From the NCBI RefSeq assembly GCF_013003965.1, contig NZ_CP053069.1, positions 4,247,419 to 4,311,418 of the forward strand: 64,000 nucleotides of DNA, given 5' to 3'. The position numbers and the translations under genes are program-made. This document shows positions 42,527 to 51,525 of the stretch, piece after piece; the first letter of the stretch is position 1, and each line of letters opens with the position of its first letter. The notes below the pieces were generated by a model. It worked only from the letters and a program-made list of their open reading frames with translations, was not told where the DNA came from and searched no databases. The DNA is from Usitatibacter rugosus. Lineage in GTDB: Bacteria; Pseudomonadota; Gammaproteobacteria; Burkholderiales; Usitatibacteraceae.

Positions 42527-44416
42527 CTAGCCGATCACCTGGCTCAGCTGGGCGGGATCGAAGGGCTTCGTGAGGTGATCGTCGAAGCCCGACGCGAGGG
42601 CATGCTCGCGATGCTCCACCTGCCCGTAGCCCGTGAGCGCGAGGATGCGCGCGGATTTCGTCTCCGGCATCTCTCGCATCTTGCGCGCGAGCGAATAGCC
42701 ATCCATCTCCGGCAACCCGATGTCGAGGAAGACCACGTCGGGCACGAACGCCTTGGCCTTCACCAGCGCCTCGCGCGCGCTGAACGCGGCTACGACCTGG
42801 TGGCCCGACTGCTCCAGCAGCACGGCCAATGCCTCGGCCGAATCGCGGCTGTCGTCCACCACGAGGATCTTGCGGGGCACGAACGCGGGACGCGCCGGCG
42901 CTGATCCGGGGCTCGCCTCGGCGGGCGTCTTCATCAGCGGAAGAAGCACCTCGAATCGGCTTCCCTGGCCCTGGCCCGCGCTACTCGCCTTCACGCTGCC
43001 GCCGTGCATCGCCACCAGCCGGCGCACGAGTGCCAGGCCCACGCCGAGGCCGCCGCGCGTGCGCTCGAGCGTACGGTCGCCCTGAGCGAAGAGCTCGAAG
43101 ACGTGGGGCAGCAGGTCGCTCGCCATGCCGATGCCGGTGTCCTCGACGACGATCGCCACTTCATCGCCGCGGCGCTCGCCGCGCAGCGTGATGTGCCCCC
43201 CGGGCGGCGTGAATTTCGCCGCGTTGTTGAGGAGGTTGCCGATCACCTGGGTGAGCCGCACGGCGTCGGCGTGGATCCAGAGCGGCTCGTCCGCGAGGCT
43301 CACGGTCACCTGCAGCCCGTTCGCATCGATCGCCGGGCGCGCCATCTCGAGGGCGGCGTGCACCACCGCTTCCAGCCGCACGGGCGCGATCTGCAGCGCG
43401 ATCTTGCCCTGCGTGATGCGCGAGACGTCGAGCAGGTCGTCCACCAGCCGCGCGAGGTGCGAGACCTGCCGGCCGATCATCTCGCGCGCCTTGGCGTGCA
43501 TCTCGGTCCGCTCGGAAGGCGCGATGCGCAGGATCTCGACGGCGTTGCGGATCGGGCCCAGGGGATTCCTCAACTCGTGCGCCAGCATCGCGAGGAACTC
43601 GTCCTTGCGATGGTCCAGCGCGAGCAGCGCCGCCTCGGCGTTCTTGCGCTCGGTGATGTCCTGCGCGACGCCGGCCACGCGCCGCTCGGTTCCCGCGTTG
43701 CGCATCGGGAAACCGCGCACGGCGATCCAGCGCTCCGATTTGTCGGGCCGGCGAATGCGGTATTCCTCGTTGTACGTCCCCATGTCGACCAGCTGCCGTG
43801 TCGAAGCGAGCGCGCCTTTCCGGTCATCCGGATGGATCGCGTCCAGCCACACATCGATGTCGCCCATCACGTCGGTGACCGTACGGCCCCACATGGTTTC
43901 GAACGCGGGGCTCACGTAGTCGAACTTCATCTCGACCGGATCGAGGATCCAGAAGACGTCGCCGATGCTCTCCGACATCTCGCGGAAGCGCGACTCCGCC
44001 TGGTGCAGCCGCTTCTCCGCGCGGCGCATGCGAAGCAGGGCGCGGGCGTTGGCCACCAGCTCCTCGGGCTCCACGGGCTCCGCGAGATAGGCATCGGCGC
44101 CCGCCTCGAGGGCCAGCACCTTGTGATGCGCGTCCACGTGCGTGGCCGAGGTCTGCAGCACCGCGACGTCGGCGACATCGGGGTCGGCGCGAATGCGCAG
44201 CACTACATGGCGGCCGTTGAGATCGGGCAGGCGCACGTCCAGCACCATCAGCTCGGGCCGCCGCTCCTTCAGCAGGCGAATCGCTTCGTAGCCGGTGCCG
44301 GCCTCGATGACCTCGAAGCCGGCAAGCTGCAGGATCCGGCTCTTCGCATAGCGGCCGCCCTCGTTGTCATCGACCACGAGGACGAGGGCGCCGTCGCTGT
44401 CGTGGGCGATCGTCAT
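42527..44416 (-). CDS. hybrid histidine kinase REC-PAS-HisKA-HATPase-REC
   Basis: 629 residues. An N-terminal receiver domain (about 10-125; V-V-D-D-N, V-L-D-V-R-L-P) is followed by a PAS/PAC pair (about 140-255), a HisKA domain with L-A-H-E-L-R-N-P-L-G-P, a HATPase domain (N-L-L-N-N-A-A-K-F; G-G-L-G-V-G-L) and a C-terminal receiver (V-V-D-D-S-R-D-S, F-L-D-I-G-L-P-E-M-D-G). It is the last gene of the stressosome operon, with a 4-bp overlap with the kinase gene upstream, so the stressosome output probably enters this phosphorelay. Confidence 0.92.
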   Translation of the reverse strand: MTIAHDSDGALVLVVDDNEGGRYAKSRILQLAGFEVIEAGTGYEAIRLLKERRPELMVLDVRLPDLNGRHVVLRIRADPDVADVAVLQTSATHVDAHHKVLALEAGADAYLAEPVEPEELVANARALLRMRRAEKRLHQAESRFREMSESIGDVFWILDPVEMKFDYVSPAFETMWGRTVTDVMGDIDVWLDAIHPDDRKGALASTRQLVDMGTYNEEYRIRRPDKSERWIAVRGFPMRNAGTERRVAGVAQDITERKNAEAALLALDHRKDEFLAMLAHELRNPLGPIRNAVEILRIAPSERTEMHAKAREMIGRQVSHLARLVDDLLDVSRITQGKIALQIAPVRLEAVVHAALEMARPAIDANGLQVTVSLADEPLWIHADAVRLTQVIGNLLNNAAKFTPPGGHITLRGERRGDEVAIVVEDTGIGMASDLLPHVFELFAQGDRTLERTRGGLGVGLALVRRLVAMHGGSVKASSAGQGQGSRFEVLLPLMKTPAEASPGSAPARPAFVPRKILVVDDSRDSAEALAVLLEQSGHQVVAAFSAREALVKAKAFVPDVVFLDIGLPEMDGYSLARKMREMPETKSARILALTGYGQVEHREHALASGFDDHLTKPFDPAQLSQVIG

Positions 44417-46512
44417 GCGGCCATCGCCTTCTCGAGCGCTTCACGGGAGAGCTCGTTCTTCGAGATGATCGCCTTCACGCGCGGCGCGAGGCGGGCGCGG
44501 TCGGCGGCCGGCAGATCGCGCGCGGTGACGATCACCACGGGAATGTCGGCGGTCTTCGGATCGGCCTTCAGGCGATCGAGCACCTCTTCGCCCTGCAGGC
44601 CCGGCATGTTGAGGTCGAGGAAGATCCAGCGCGGCTTCCAGCGCTCTGCGAGCTCCACGCCGCGCAGGCCGTCGCTGGCCTCTTCCACGCGGGAGTCGGT
44701 GTTGAGGAGCTTCCGCAGGACGTAGCGCGCGGCCTCGTCGTCGTCGATGATCAGCACCGGCGAGTTGTCGCGCCGCGCCTGCAGCAGGCGCTCGAGGACG
44801 GCGGTCACTTCGCCGATCTCGTAGGGCGTCGACACATGCCAATCCGCGCCGGCTTCGATGGCGCGAGACCGGTCGGCCGCCGCGCTCGCGACGAGCACCG
44901 GGACCGGAACCGCGCCCGGGCCCTTCAGGTCACGAAGCCAACGAGATCCGGTATGCAGCTCAGCGCCTGATTCGCCCACGATCACCACGGCCGCAGGACG
45001 CACGCTCTGCATCACGTCCTGTGCCTCGGCGACCGAAGGCACGCAGAAGGGCTCGTAGCCCGTCGACTTCAGTGCGACCTCGAGGCTCGCCCGGAGGCGC
45101 GCATCGGGCTCCACCACGAGGATGAATCCCTGCGATCCGCCTTCCTTCGGGGCCGCGGGGCTCGTTCCGCCATGCGCGGAAGGCACGAGGATGGGCAAGG
45201 TCGCCGCGAACACCGACCCCTTGCCCAGCGTGCTGTCGACGCTCACCGACCCACCCAGCAGCGCGGCGAGCTTGCGGCAGAGCGGCAGGCCCAGGCCCGT
45301 GCCCTTGGTCTTGCCCTGCAAGGCACCGGGGATCTGCAGGAACTCCTCGAAGATCGCTTCCTTGTGCTCGGGGGCGATGCCGATGCCTGTGTCCGCGACG
45401 GAGAATTCCACCGTGCGGCCATCGGACGAAAGGTGTGCGCTCACGGTGACGCGGCCGTGCTCGGTGTACTTGAGCGCGTTGGAGATGAAGTTGCGGAGGA
45501 TCTGCGCGACCTTGCCCTCGTCGGTGCGAAGCACGGGGATGTCGCCGGGGATCTCGAACACGAGGTCCACGGCCGGGGTGATCAGCGGGCGCATCATGCC
45601 GCGCAACGTGCTGAAGAGATCCGCCGCGGTGAATTCGGTGGGCCGCACGTCGATCTTGCCCGACTCGATCTTGGCGATGTCCAGCAGGTCGTTCACGAGA
45701 TCGGTGAGGTCGTCGACGGCGCGCGCGATGAAGCGCACCTGCGTCTCCTGCTCCGACTCGAGCGGCCCATCGGCGTGCGAGATGAGCAGCTTGCAGAGTG
45801 CCCGCACCGAGGAGAGCGGCGTGCGGAACTCGTGGCTCATGTTGGAGAGGAAGCGCGTCTTGGATTCGTCGGCTTTCCGCAGGGAATCCGCCTTCTCGTC
45901 CAGCTCCGCGTAGAGCGCCATCACGCCGCGGTTGGTGTCTTCCAGCTCGCGGGCCATCTGCTGCACTTCCTCGCGGTGGCGGGCGAGGTCGGCGAGCGCC
46001 TGCATCAGCTCGCGGTTCTGCGCCTGCAGCTCCACGATCGTGTCGGGCGCGGTGAGGTGCGGCAGCTGCGTGGCGATACGCCCCAGGTCGCCGCGGCCCT
46101 GCTGCGCCGGGGGCAGGCGCTTGGTCAGGGTGACCGTCGTGCCGCTTCCCGCCTGCGTGTCGATTTGCATCGAGTCCATCAGGCGCCGCGCGCCCACGAG
46201 ACCCAGGCCCATGCCCGTCTCCGACACGTAGCGCCCGGCGAGGATCTCCTCGAGGTTCGGGATTCCGCCCCCCGTGTCGATCACGCGCGCGACGAAGTGC
46301 TGCGCGCCGTCCACGTCCTCGATGCCGAATTCAACGCGACCGCCACTGGCGTAGCGGATGGCGTTGCGCGCGATCTCCGAGACGGATGTTGCAATGGCGA
46401 TCTGGTCGGTGTGCGGGTAGGAAAGCGCCTCGGCAAGCTGGCGCGCGCGCTGGCGGGCGGCCACGAGATCCGAGGGTTGGCGAAGCGCGACGGTGAGGAT
46501 GCGGATGGCCAT
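44413..46512 (-). CDS. RsbT-like ATPase fused to hybrid histidine kinase
   Basis: 699 residues. The first 135 form a second, RsbT/RsbW-like HATPase domain (S-E-I-A-R-N-A-I-R-Y; G-M-G-L-G-L-V-G-A-R-R-L-M-D). Then come a coiled coil, HisKA with M-S-H-E-F-R-T-P-L-S-S, a kinase HATPase domain (N-F-I-S-N-A-L-K-Y; G-T-G-L-G-L) and two receivers. The first receiver has V-I-V-G-E-S-G where the acceptor Asp should be, so it is degenerate; the second is intact (I-I-D-D-D-E; F-L-D-L-N-M-P). It probably links RsbT-type switching to phosphotransfer. Confidence 0.9.
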   Translation of the reverse strand: MAIRILTVALRQPSDLVAARQRARQLAEALSYPHTDQIAIATSVSEIARNAIRYASGGRVEFGIEDVDGAQHFVARVIDTGGGIPNLEEILAGRYVSETGMGLGLVGARRLMDSMQIDTQAGSGTTVTLTKRLPPAQQGRGDLGRIATQLPHLTAPDTIVELQAQNRELMQALADLARHREEVQQMARELEDTNRGVMALYAELDEKADSLRKADESKTRFLSNMSHEFRTPLSSVRALCKLLISHADGPLESEQETQVRFIARAVDDLTDLVNDLLDIAKIESGKIDVRPTEFTAADLFSTLRGMMRPLITPAVDLVFEIPGDIPVLRTDEGKVAQILRNFISNALKYTEHGRVTVSAHLSSDGRTVEFSVADTGIGIAPEHKEAIFEEFLQIPGALQGKTKGTGLGLPLCRKLAALLGGSVSVDSTLGKGSVFAATLPILVPSAHGGTSPAAPKEGGSQGFILVVEPDARLRASLEVALKSTGYEPFCVPSVAEAQDVMQSVRPAAVVIVGESGAELHTGSRWLRDLKGPGAVPVPVLVASAAADRSRAIEAGADWHVSTPYEIGEVTAVLERLLQARRDNSPVLIIDDDEAARYVLRKLLNTDSRVEEASDGLRGVELAERWKPRWIFLDLNMPGLQGEEVLDRLKADPKTADIPVVIVTARDLPAADRARLAPRVKAIISKNELSREALEKAMAA

Positions 46513-46515
46513 GGA

Positions 46516-47517
46516 TCAGCGCCCGGCGCGCAGGACGGCGACGGTGACATCGTCGCGGCCGCGCGTGAAATCCCGATAGAGCACGGCGGCGATCAGCGCC
46601 GGGTGGCGTTCGACGAGGCCGGGGTAGTCGTCGAGATTCCATTGCGTCTCGAGGCCGTCCGAATGCATGACGAGCAGCGCGCCCTCGGGCCAGGGGTACG
46701 GGGTCGCCCGGGAGCTGTGGATCTTGTGGCCCACGATGCCGTTGTGGGACATCATCTGCTTGCGCGGGCCCTCGCCGACGATGGAGCCGGAGATGTTGCC
46801 GGCACCCGCGTAGACGATCTCCCGCTTCGCGAAATCGCAGCGCGCCACCGCCATCGCGGCACCGCGCGTGGAGCGCAAGGCCGCATGGGCCGTGTCGAGG
46901 AGGCGCGTCGCGGAGTCGGCCGGATATTTCATCAGGACCTCGATCGCCGCCTCCGACGCATCATGAGCCTGCAAGCCATGGCCCAGCCCATCGGCCACGA
47001 CGAGGGTCACGCCTTCGGGGTGCGATGCGATGCCCCACGAGTCGCCGCAGACTTCCTCGCCCTTCATCGGGATGCATACGGCACCGACGTTGCAGGACCC
47101 GGACTCTTCCTTCCGCGCGCCGGACCACATGGCCATGCGCACGATCGTGCCCTTGCGGTCGCGGCTGTAGGCGTCGAACTCGTCGGAAAGGCGGCGCATC
47201 GCGCCCAGGCCCGTGCCCTGCGTACCGGAGGAGGAGACCCCGTCGGCGCTGCTGTGCGCCCAATCACGGATGCCCGGACCGCTGTCCAGCGCGAGGACCT
47301 CGACACCCTTCAGTCCCTCGCTGGCGAGGCTGCGGATCAGCAGCGAGCCTTCGCCCGCGTGCTTGAGGATGTTGGTCGCGGCTTCCGTGAGCACGAGGTT
47401 GCCGCGGCCGGCGCGCGTCTCGTCGAAGCCGCCGTCGTGCATGAGGCTGCCGAGGGCCGTGCGCGCCTGCGCGACATGGCTCGGATCCGCGATCGGGAAT
47501 TGGGCTTGCCAGCGCAT
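46516..47517 (-). CDS. HATPase + SpoIIE/RsbX-type phosphatase
   Basis: 333 residues. An N-terminal RsbW-like ATPase fold (about 1-135; L-T-E-A-A-T-N-I-L-K-H; G-T-G-L-G-A-M-R-R-L-S-D-E-F) is joined to a PP2C/SpoIIE-like phosphatase (about 140-333; G-D-S-W-G, V-A-D-G-L-G-H-G, M-H-S-D-G-L-E). RsbX phosphatases reset the stressosome by dephosphorylating RsbR and RsbS. The start overlaps the rsbT stop by one base. Confidence 0.85.
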   Translation of the reverse strand: MRWQAQFPIADPSHVAQARTALGSLMHDGGFDETRAGRGNLVLTEAATNILKHAGEGSLLIRSLASEGLKGVEVLALDSGPGIRDWAHSSADGVSSSGTQGTGLGAMRRLSDEFDAYSRDRKGTIVRMAMWSGARKEESGSCNVGAVCIPMKGEEVCGDSWGIASHPEGVTLVVADGLGHGLQAHDASEAAIEVLMKYPADSATRLLDTAHAALRSTRGAAMAVARCDFAKREIVYAGAGNISGSIVGEGPRKQMMSHNGIVGHKIHSSRATPYPWPEGALLVMHSDGLETQWNLDDYPGLVERHPALIAAVLYRDFTRGRDDVTVAVLRAGR

Positions 47518-47936
47518 CAGAACGGCTTCCAGCGCGTGATCGTCACGCGCGTGCCCTTGCCGGGCTCGGACTGGATGTCGAATTCGTCGGAAAGGCTGCG
47601 CGCGCCCGTGAGGCCGAGCCCCAGCCCGCCGCCCGACGTATAGCCCGGCGTGAGCGCGAGGCGCATGTCGGCGATTCCCGGTCCCTGGTCGGTGAAGACG
47701 AGGCGGACGCCGCGGCGCGTCCCGTTCTGCACCGTATCGACCAGCGCCTCGCCGCCCCCGCCGTACGTGATGGTGTTGCGGCCGAGCTCGCTGGCCGCGG
47801 TGATGACCTTGGTCTGGTCGACAAGGCTCAAGCCCACGCGCACGGCGTGCTCGCGCGTGAGCTGCCTCAGGCGCACGACATCCTCGCCGGTCTTGAGCGG
47901 AAGCTTGTCGCTTTGGACGGTGGTGACGTCGGCCAT
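47517..47936 (-). CDS. rsbT: stressosome switch kinase RsbT
   Basis: 139 residues, one HATPase_c domain of the anti-sigma kinase type with N box A-S-E-L-G-R-N-T-I-T-Y and G box G-G-G-L-G-L-G-L-T-G-A-R. RsbT is held by the RsbR-RsbS complex, phosphorylates their STAS domains, then leaves to activate the output. In this operon the usual RsbU and sigma-B genes are replaced by kinases. Confidence 0.9.
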   Translation of the reverse strand: MADVTTVQSDKLPLKTGEDVVRLRQLTREHAVRVGLSLVDQTKVITAASELGRNTITYGGGGEALVDTVQNGTRRGVRLVFTDQGPGIADMRLALTPGYTSGGGLGLGLTGARSLSDEFDIQSEPGKGTRVTITRWKPF

Positions 47937-47959
47937 TGGCTCGGACGCCCTGGGACGCG

Positions 47960-48316
47960 TTACGAGGTCGCGTCTTGCAGGAGCGCCATTCCCTTCTCGA
48001 CGTTGAGCGCCGTGCGCACGCCTTCGAGCACGAGGCCCAGCTCCACCAGCGTGATCGCGACCGCGGGCTGCATGCCCACGACGACGGTCTGCGCGTCGAG
48101 CACGCGCGACATCGCCGCGATGTTGCCGATCATGCGGCCGATGAACGAGTCCACGACGTCGAGCGACGAGATGTCGATCAGCACGCCGCGCGCGCGGTCG
48201 GACACGATGCGCGAGGTGAGGTCGTCCTGGAGCGTGAGGGCGAGCTGGTCGTGCATGTCCACCTGGATGCTCACCAGGAGGATGCGGCCCATCCGGAGGA
48301 TCGGGATGCGCTCCAT
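47960..48316 (-). CDS. rsbS: stressosome scaffold protein RsbS
   Basis: 118 residues, a lone STAS domain starting I-P-I-L-R-M-G-R-I-L-L-V-S-I-Q. The RsbT target Ser is present as Ser57 in V-V-D-S-F-I, aligned with Ser59 of Bacillus subtilis RsbS. It forms the stressosome core with RsbR. Starts 4 bp after the rsbR stop. Confidence 0.93.
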   Translation of the reverse strand: MERIPILRMGRILLVSIQVDMHDQLALTLQDDLTSRIVSDRARGVLIDISSLDVVDSFIGRMIGNIAAMSRVLDAQTVVVGMQPAVAITLVELGLVLEGVRTALNVEKGMALLQDATS

Positions 48317-48320
48317 GGCG

Positions 48321-49211
48321 TCAGCTCGCTGCGCCGGCTCCTTCCGGATTCTTCACCGCGCCCTTTCCCTTGGTGATCGAGGCGCCGGTGCGCTGGAGTG
48401 CCACGCGGAATGCATCCGCGAGGCTGGCCTTGGTGGTGACGGCGGTGAGGTCCACGCCCAGGTGCACGATGGTCTGCGCGATCTGGGGGCGGATGCCGCT
48501 GATGATGCAGTCGGCGCCCATGAGGCGAGCGGCCGCGACGGTCTTCATCAAGTGCTGCGCCACGAGCGTATCCACCGTGGGCACGCCCGTGATGTCGATG
48601 ATCGCGATCGAGGCACCCGACTCCACGATCTTCTGCAGCAGGCTCTCCATCACGACCTGCGTGCGGTTGCTGTCCAGCGTGCCGATGAGCGGGAGTGCCA
48701 GGATGTCGTCCCACAGCTCCACCACCGGCGTCGAGAGCTCGAGGAGCTCGCGCTGCTGGCGCATGATCACCTCCTCGCGGCTGCGCTGGTACGCCTCCGT
48801 CGAGGAGAGGCCGAGGCGATCGAGCAGCGTGGTGAGGTTCCAGGTCTCGGAGGCGAGCTCCGCGGGCTTCGCGGCCAGCTCCTTGCCCAGGCGGGCGAAC
48901 AGCGGCTGCTTCAGCGAGAAGACGAACATGGCCGTCTCGCTCGGGGTGAACCCCTTCCGCGCGCGTGACGAAGCGATCTTGTCCAGCTCGCCGTGGACGC
49001 CCTTCCAGCCGGGAGACGAGAGATCGCCGTCGCCGACTTGCAGTCCGTCGACCAGGGAGCGGAGGAATGCGCTGGAGTCGGCCTTGAGGTCGGTGTCGCT
49101 GATCTTGTCGCGCGAGCGCGTGAGCGACTTCTGCTGCTCCGCCAGCCATTCGTCGAGAATGGCGGTCTCGTTGTTGCGGATCAATTCCGCAAGCATCGTC
49201 TTGCTCTTCAT
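48321..49211 (-). CDS. rsbR: stressosome sensor protein RsbR
   Basis: 296 residues: a helical sensor domain (about 1-150, RsbRD-type, no globin heme His pattern assigned) and a C-terminal STAS domain (about 165-280) with D-I-T-G-V-P-T-V-D-T and G-I-R-P-Q-I-A-Q-T. Thr215 in V-D-T aligns with the RsbS phospho-Ser; Thr247 is in A-Q-T. These are the regions where RsbT phosphorylates RsbR. GGGGAGA before the ATG is the ribosome site. First gene of the operon. Confidence 0.92.
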   Translation of the reverse strand: MKSKTMLAELIRNNETAILDEWLAEQQKSLTRSRDKISDTDLKADSSAFLRSLVDGLQVGDGDLSSPGWKGVHGELDKIASSRARKGFTPSETAMFVFSLKQPLFARLGKELAAKPAELASETWNLTTLLDRLGLSSTEAYQRSREEVIMRQQRELLELSTPVVELWDDILALPLIGTLDSNRTQVVMESLLQKIVESGASIAIIDITGVPTVDTLVAQHLMKTVAAARLMGADCIISGIRPQIAQTIVHLGVDLTAVTTKASLADAFRVALQRTGASITKGKGAVKNPEGAGAAS

Positions 49212-49294
49212 GGTTTCTCCCCGGGGGCGCCCGAGGGTTCACTATGTGGCGGCGTCCACCCCGGGGATGTAGGCGGGGGCCTACGTGCCTGGCT

Positions 49295-50779
49295 TTAGAG
49301 CCAGTATTGCCAGACGAGCGCGGAGGTTTCGAGCGCGCGGTCCTTGAGCGGTCGCTTGGCCCACGCTTCCTTCGTGATGCGCTCGGACTTCGAGACGTCG
49401 TCCTGGAAGGCCGCTTCCATCTGCTCGCCGAAGCCCTGGCCGAGGATCACGAGGTTCAGCTCGTTGTTGTGGATGAAGCTGCGCCAGTCGAGGTTGGCCG
49501 AGCCCACCGTGGACCACACGCCGTCCACCACCGCGGTCTTCGCGTGCAGCAGGCGGTCCTTGCGCTCGTAGATCTTCACGCCGGCTTCCAGCAGATCCTC
49601 GTACTTGGAGCGGCCGGCATGGAACACGGCCCAGAAGTCGCTGAAGCTCGGCACGACGATGCTCACGTCCACGCCTCGCTTCGCCGCATCCGTGAGCGCC
49701 TTCATCGTCTCGGGATCGGGGACGAAGTACGCCATGGTGAGGTGAACGCTCTTCTGCGACTGGGTGATCGCGGAGACGAACGTGGCGTAGATCGGGTTGA
49801 CGGTGTCCTTCTCGTCCGACCAGCCGGCGAGCACGCGAACCGCTTCCTTGCCCATGGCCTTGGGCACGAGCTTCTGCTGCTTCGTGGGAGGCTGTTCCTT
49901 GGTGGCGGCTTTCGACCACGCCTCGAGGTAGGACTTCTGCAGCTCGACGACGATGGGGCCCTCTACTTTCACTTGCGTGTCGCGCCACGGGCGCTGGGCT
50001 TTCGCGTCGGCGCCGTCCTTGCTCTTCTTGCGCAGCGTGGACGAGCCGCCCGAGTAGACGCCGGAGATGTTGATGCCGCCGACGAAGCCGACCTGGCCGT
50101 CGACCACGATCAACTTGCGATGGTCCCGGTCGTTCAGCTCCCAGCCCTTCTGGGCCTTCAACGGGTTGACCGGGTTGAACTCCGCGACGGTAACGCCGCC
50201 GTCCTTCAGCTTCTGGAAGTATTCCTTCGGCGTGCTGACGGAGCCCACGCTGTCGTAGAGCACGCTCACCGGGACGCCGGCCTTTTGCTTGCGCAGCCAC
50301 AGCTCGGAGAATTTCTGGCCGATCTCGTCGTCCTCGACGATGTACATCTCGACGTAGATATGGTCCTTCGCGGCTTCCATCGCCTCGAACATCGACTTGT
50401 ACGTGGCGGGGCCGTTCTGCAGCAGCGTGGTCTTGTTCTCGATGGTGAGCGGGCTGTCGGCCACCGCCTCTTCGACGACGAGGTGGCGCATCAGCATGTC
50501 GGCATCCGGGCCGAGTGCCTTCACGCGCTCGACGATGGCGCGGGTGCGCTCGGGCGAAAGCTCGCCCTTGGAGGACTTGATCTTCATCGGCTCGGAAGAC
50601 GCCTGCGCGTCCGAGATCACCTTCTGGGCCGTGGGCGGCGTGGCGCAGCCCGTCCCGCCCGAAAGCAGGACGAGCGTCGCGAACGCGGCCGTCAGCGTGC
50701 GATGCGCTCGCTCTTGCCGAGCTGGTAGACCACGCGGCGATTGCGGCCGGGGCGAATGGGTGCGCTCAAGTAGGGGCAT
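49295..50779 (-). CDS. phospholipase D / cardiolipin-synthase-like lipoprotein
   Basis: 494 residues. Two HKD motifs (H-R-K-L-I-V-V-D-G and H-A-K-T-A-V-V-D-G, each followed by G-x-x-N/S-A-N-L) define the PLD superfamily. A lipobox-like L-L-S-G-G-T-G-C is preceded by a 30-residue Arg-rich N-terminus if the ATG at 50779 is used; AGGA lies upstream of that ATG. This start overlaps the preceding gene by 88 bp. It likely handles phospholipids on the periplasmic face. Confidence 0.83.
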   Translation of the reverse strand: MPLLERTHSPRPQSPRGLPARQERAHRTLTAAFATLVLLSGGTGCATPPTAQKVISDAQASSEPMKIKSSKGELSPERTRAIVERVKALGPDADMLMRHLVVEEAVADSPLTIENKTTLLQNGPATYKSMFEAMEAAKDHIYVEMYIVEDDEIGQKFSELWLRKQKAGVPVSVLYDSVGSVSTPKEYFQKLKDGGVTVAEFNPVNPLKAQKGWELNDRDHRKLIVVDGQVGFVGGINISGVYSGGSSTLRKKSKDGADAKAQRPWRDTQVKVEGPIVVELQKSYLEAWSKAATKEQPPTKQQKLVPKAMGKEAVRVLAGWSDEKDTVNPIYATFVSAITQSQKSVHLTMAYFVPDPETMKALTDAAKRGVDVSIVVPSFSDFWAVFHAGRSKYEDLLEAGVKIYERKDRLLHAKTAVVDGVWSTVGSANLDWRSFIHNNELNLVILGQGFGEQMEAAFQDDVSKSERITKEAWAKRPLKDRALETSALVWQYWL

Positions 50780-51324
50780 GGGGGGTTCCTGTAACCGCCC
50801 TCTTGGAGTGTGCTGTCCTCGTTACGTTCAGTCCACAGGCCGCCGCGGACCGGATGGAAAATCCATTCGTAATATCCCGAGCGCGACGCGGCCTCGATCA
50901 GATCTTCCGAATCGGGGCACTCTGCGACGATCGGCGGCTGCCCCTCGATCAGCACCGGCGGGGTGCCGAACGCCCCGAGGCAGCGCATGGATTCCTGCTC
51001 GGTGGCGCCGGGACGCACGAAGGGAAGGGCCTCCGTACGCTCGAGGCGCCAGGCCCCGAGCTCCCACGCGGTGTTCAGCACCTCGTGGTCCAGCTCCTCG
51101 AAGTGGTCCCAGCGCTCGTTTACCTGGAGCGCGCTGCTGGGCACCGGCTGGTAGGCGACGACGTTGGCATCCGTCACATCCGCCAGGCGCGTCTCGACGA
51201 AGCCGTGCCAGTGGAGGGTGAGGACGAACGGCGTGTTGGCGTAAGGCACCGCCGCGACCGTGACCCCGACCAGCGGCAGGCGGTTGCAGACGAGTTGCGT
51301 TTCGATGCAATCCAGCAGGTGCAT
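50692..51324 (-). CDS. uncharacterised protein
   Basis: 210 residues, soluble, acidic, no signal peptide or known motif. The start at 51324 (M-H-L-L-D-C-I-E-T-Q) was selected because AAGGA lies 9 nt upstream; the ATG at 51333 is only 0-2 nt from that site. It overlaps the PLD-like gene downstream by 88 bp, an unusually long same-strand overlap that supports co-translation or an alternative PLD start. Confidence 0.6.
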   Translation of the reverse strand: MHLLDCIETQLVCNRLPLVGVTVAAVPYANTPFVLTLHWHGFVETRLADVTDANVVAYQPVPSSALQVNERWDHFEELDHEVLNTAWELGAWRLERTEALPFVRPGATEQESMRCLGAFGTPPVLIEGQPPIVAECPDSEDLIEAASRSGYYEWIFHPVRGGLWTERNEDSTLQEGGYRNPPCPYLSAPIRPGRNRRVVYQLGKSERIAR

Positions 51325-51491
51325 GGCCGTCATTCCTTTTCAGGTTGAACCGGACACCACTAACCGTAAGCAAACCTCGTGCACGGAATATCGCCTGCAA
51401 ACGTAACGAGCGGTTGCTAGCACTCGCCTGACACGGTTGCCAGAGGACAGCGCATGTCCTTGTAGGAGTAACGGACGAGGCCGCGAAATGG

Positions 51492-51519
51492 TTGAACACT
51501 TCTTGGTAATCGTTAATAT
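51492..51519 (+). promoter_or_regulatory. sigma70 promoter, leaderless start of the bioA operon
   Basis: TTGAAC (51492-51497), 16 bp, TAATAT (51514-51519), then GGCGCC and the ATG at 51526. It is the best-formed of the leaderless promoters in the window. It drives the 106-residue protein, bioA and dacB. Confidence 0.6.
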
Positions 51520-51525
51520 GGCGCC

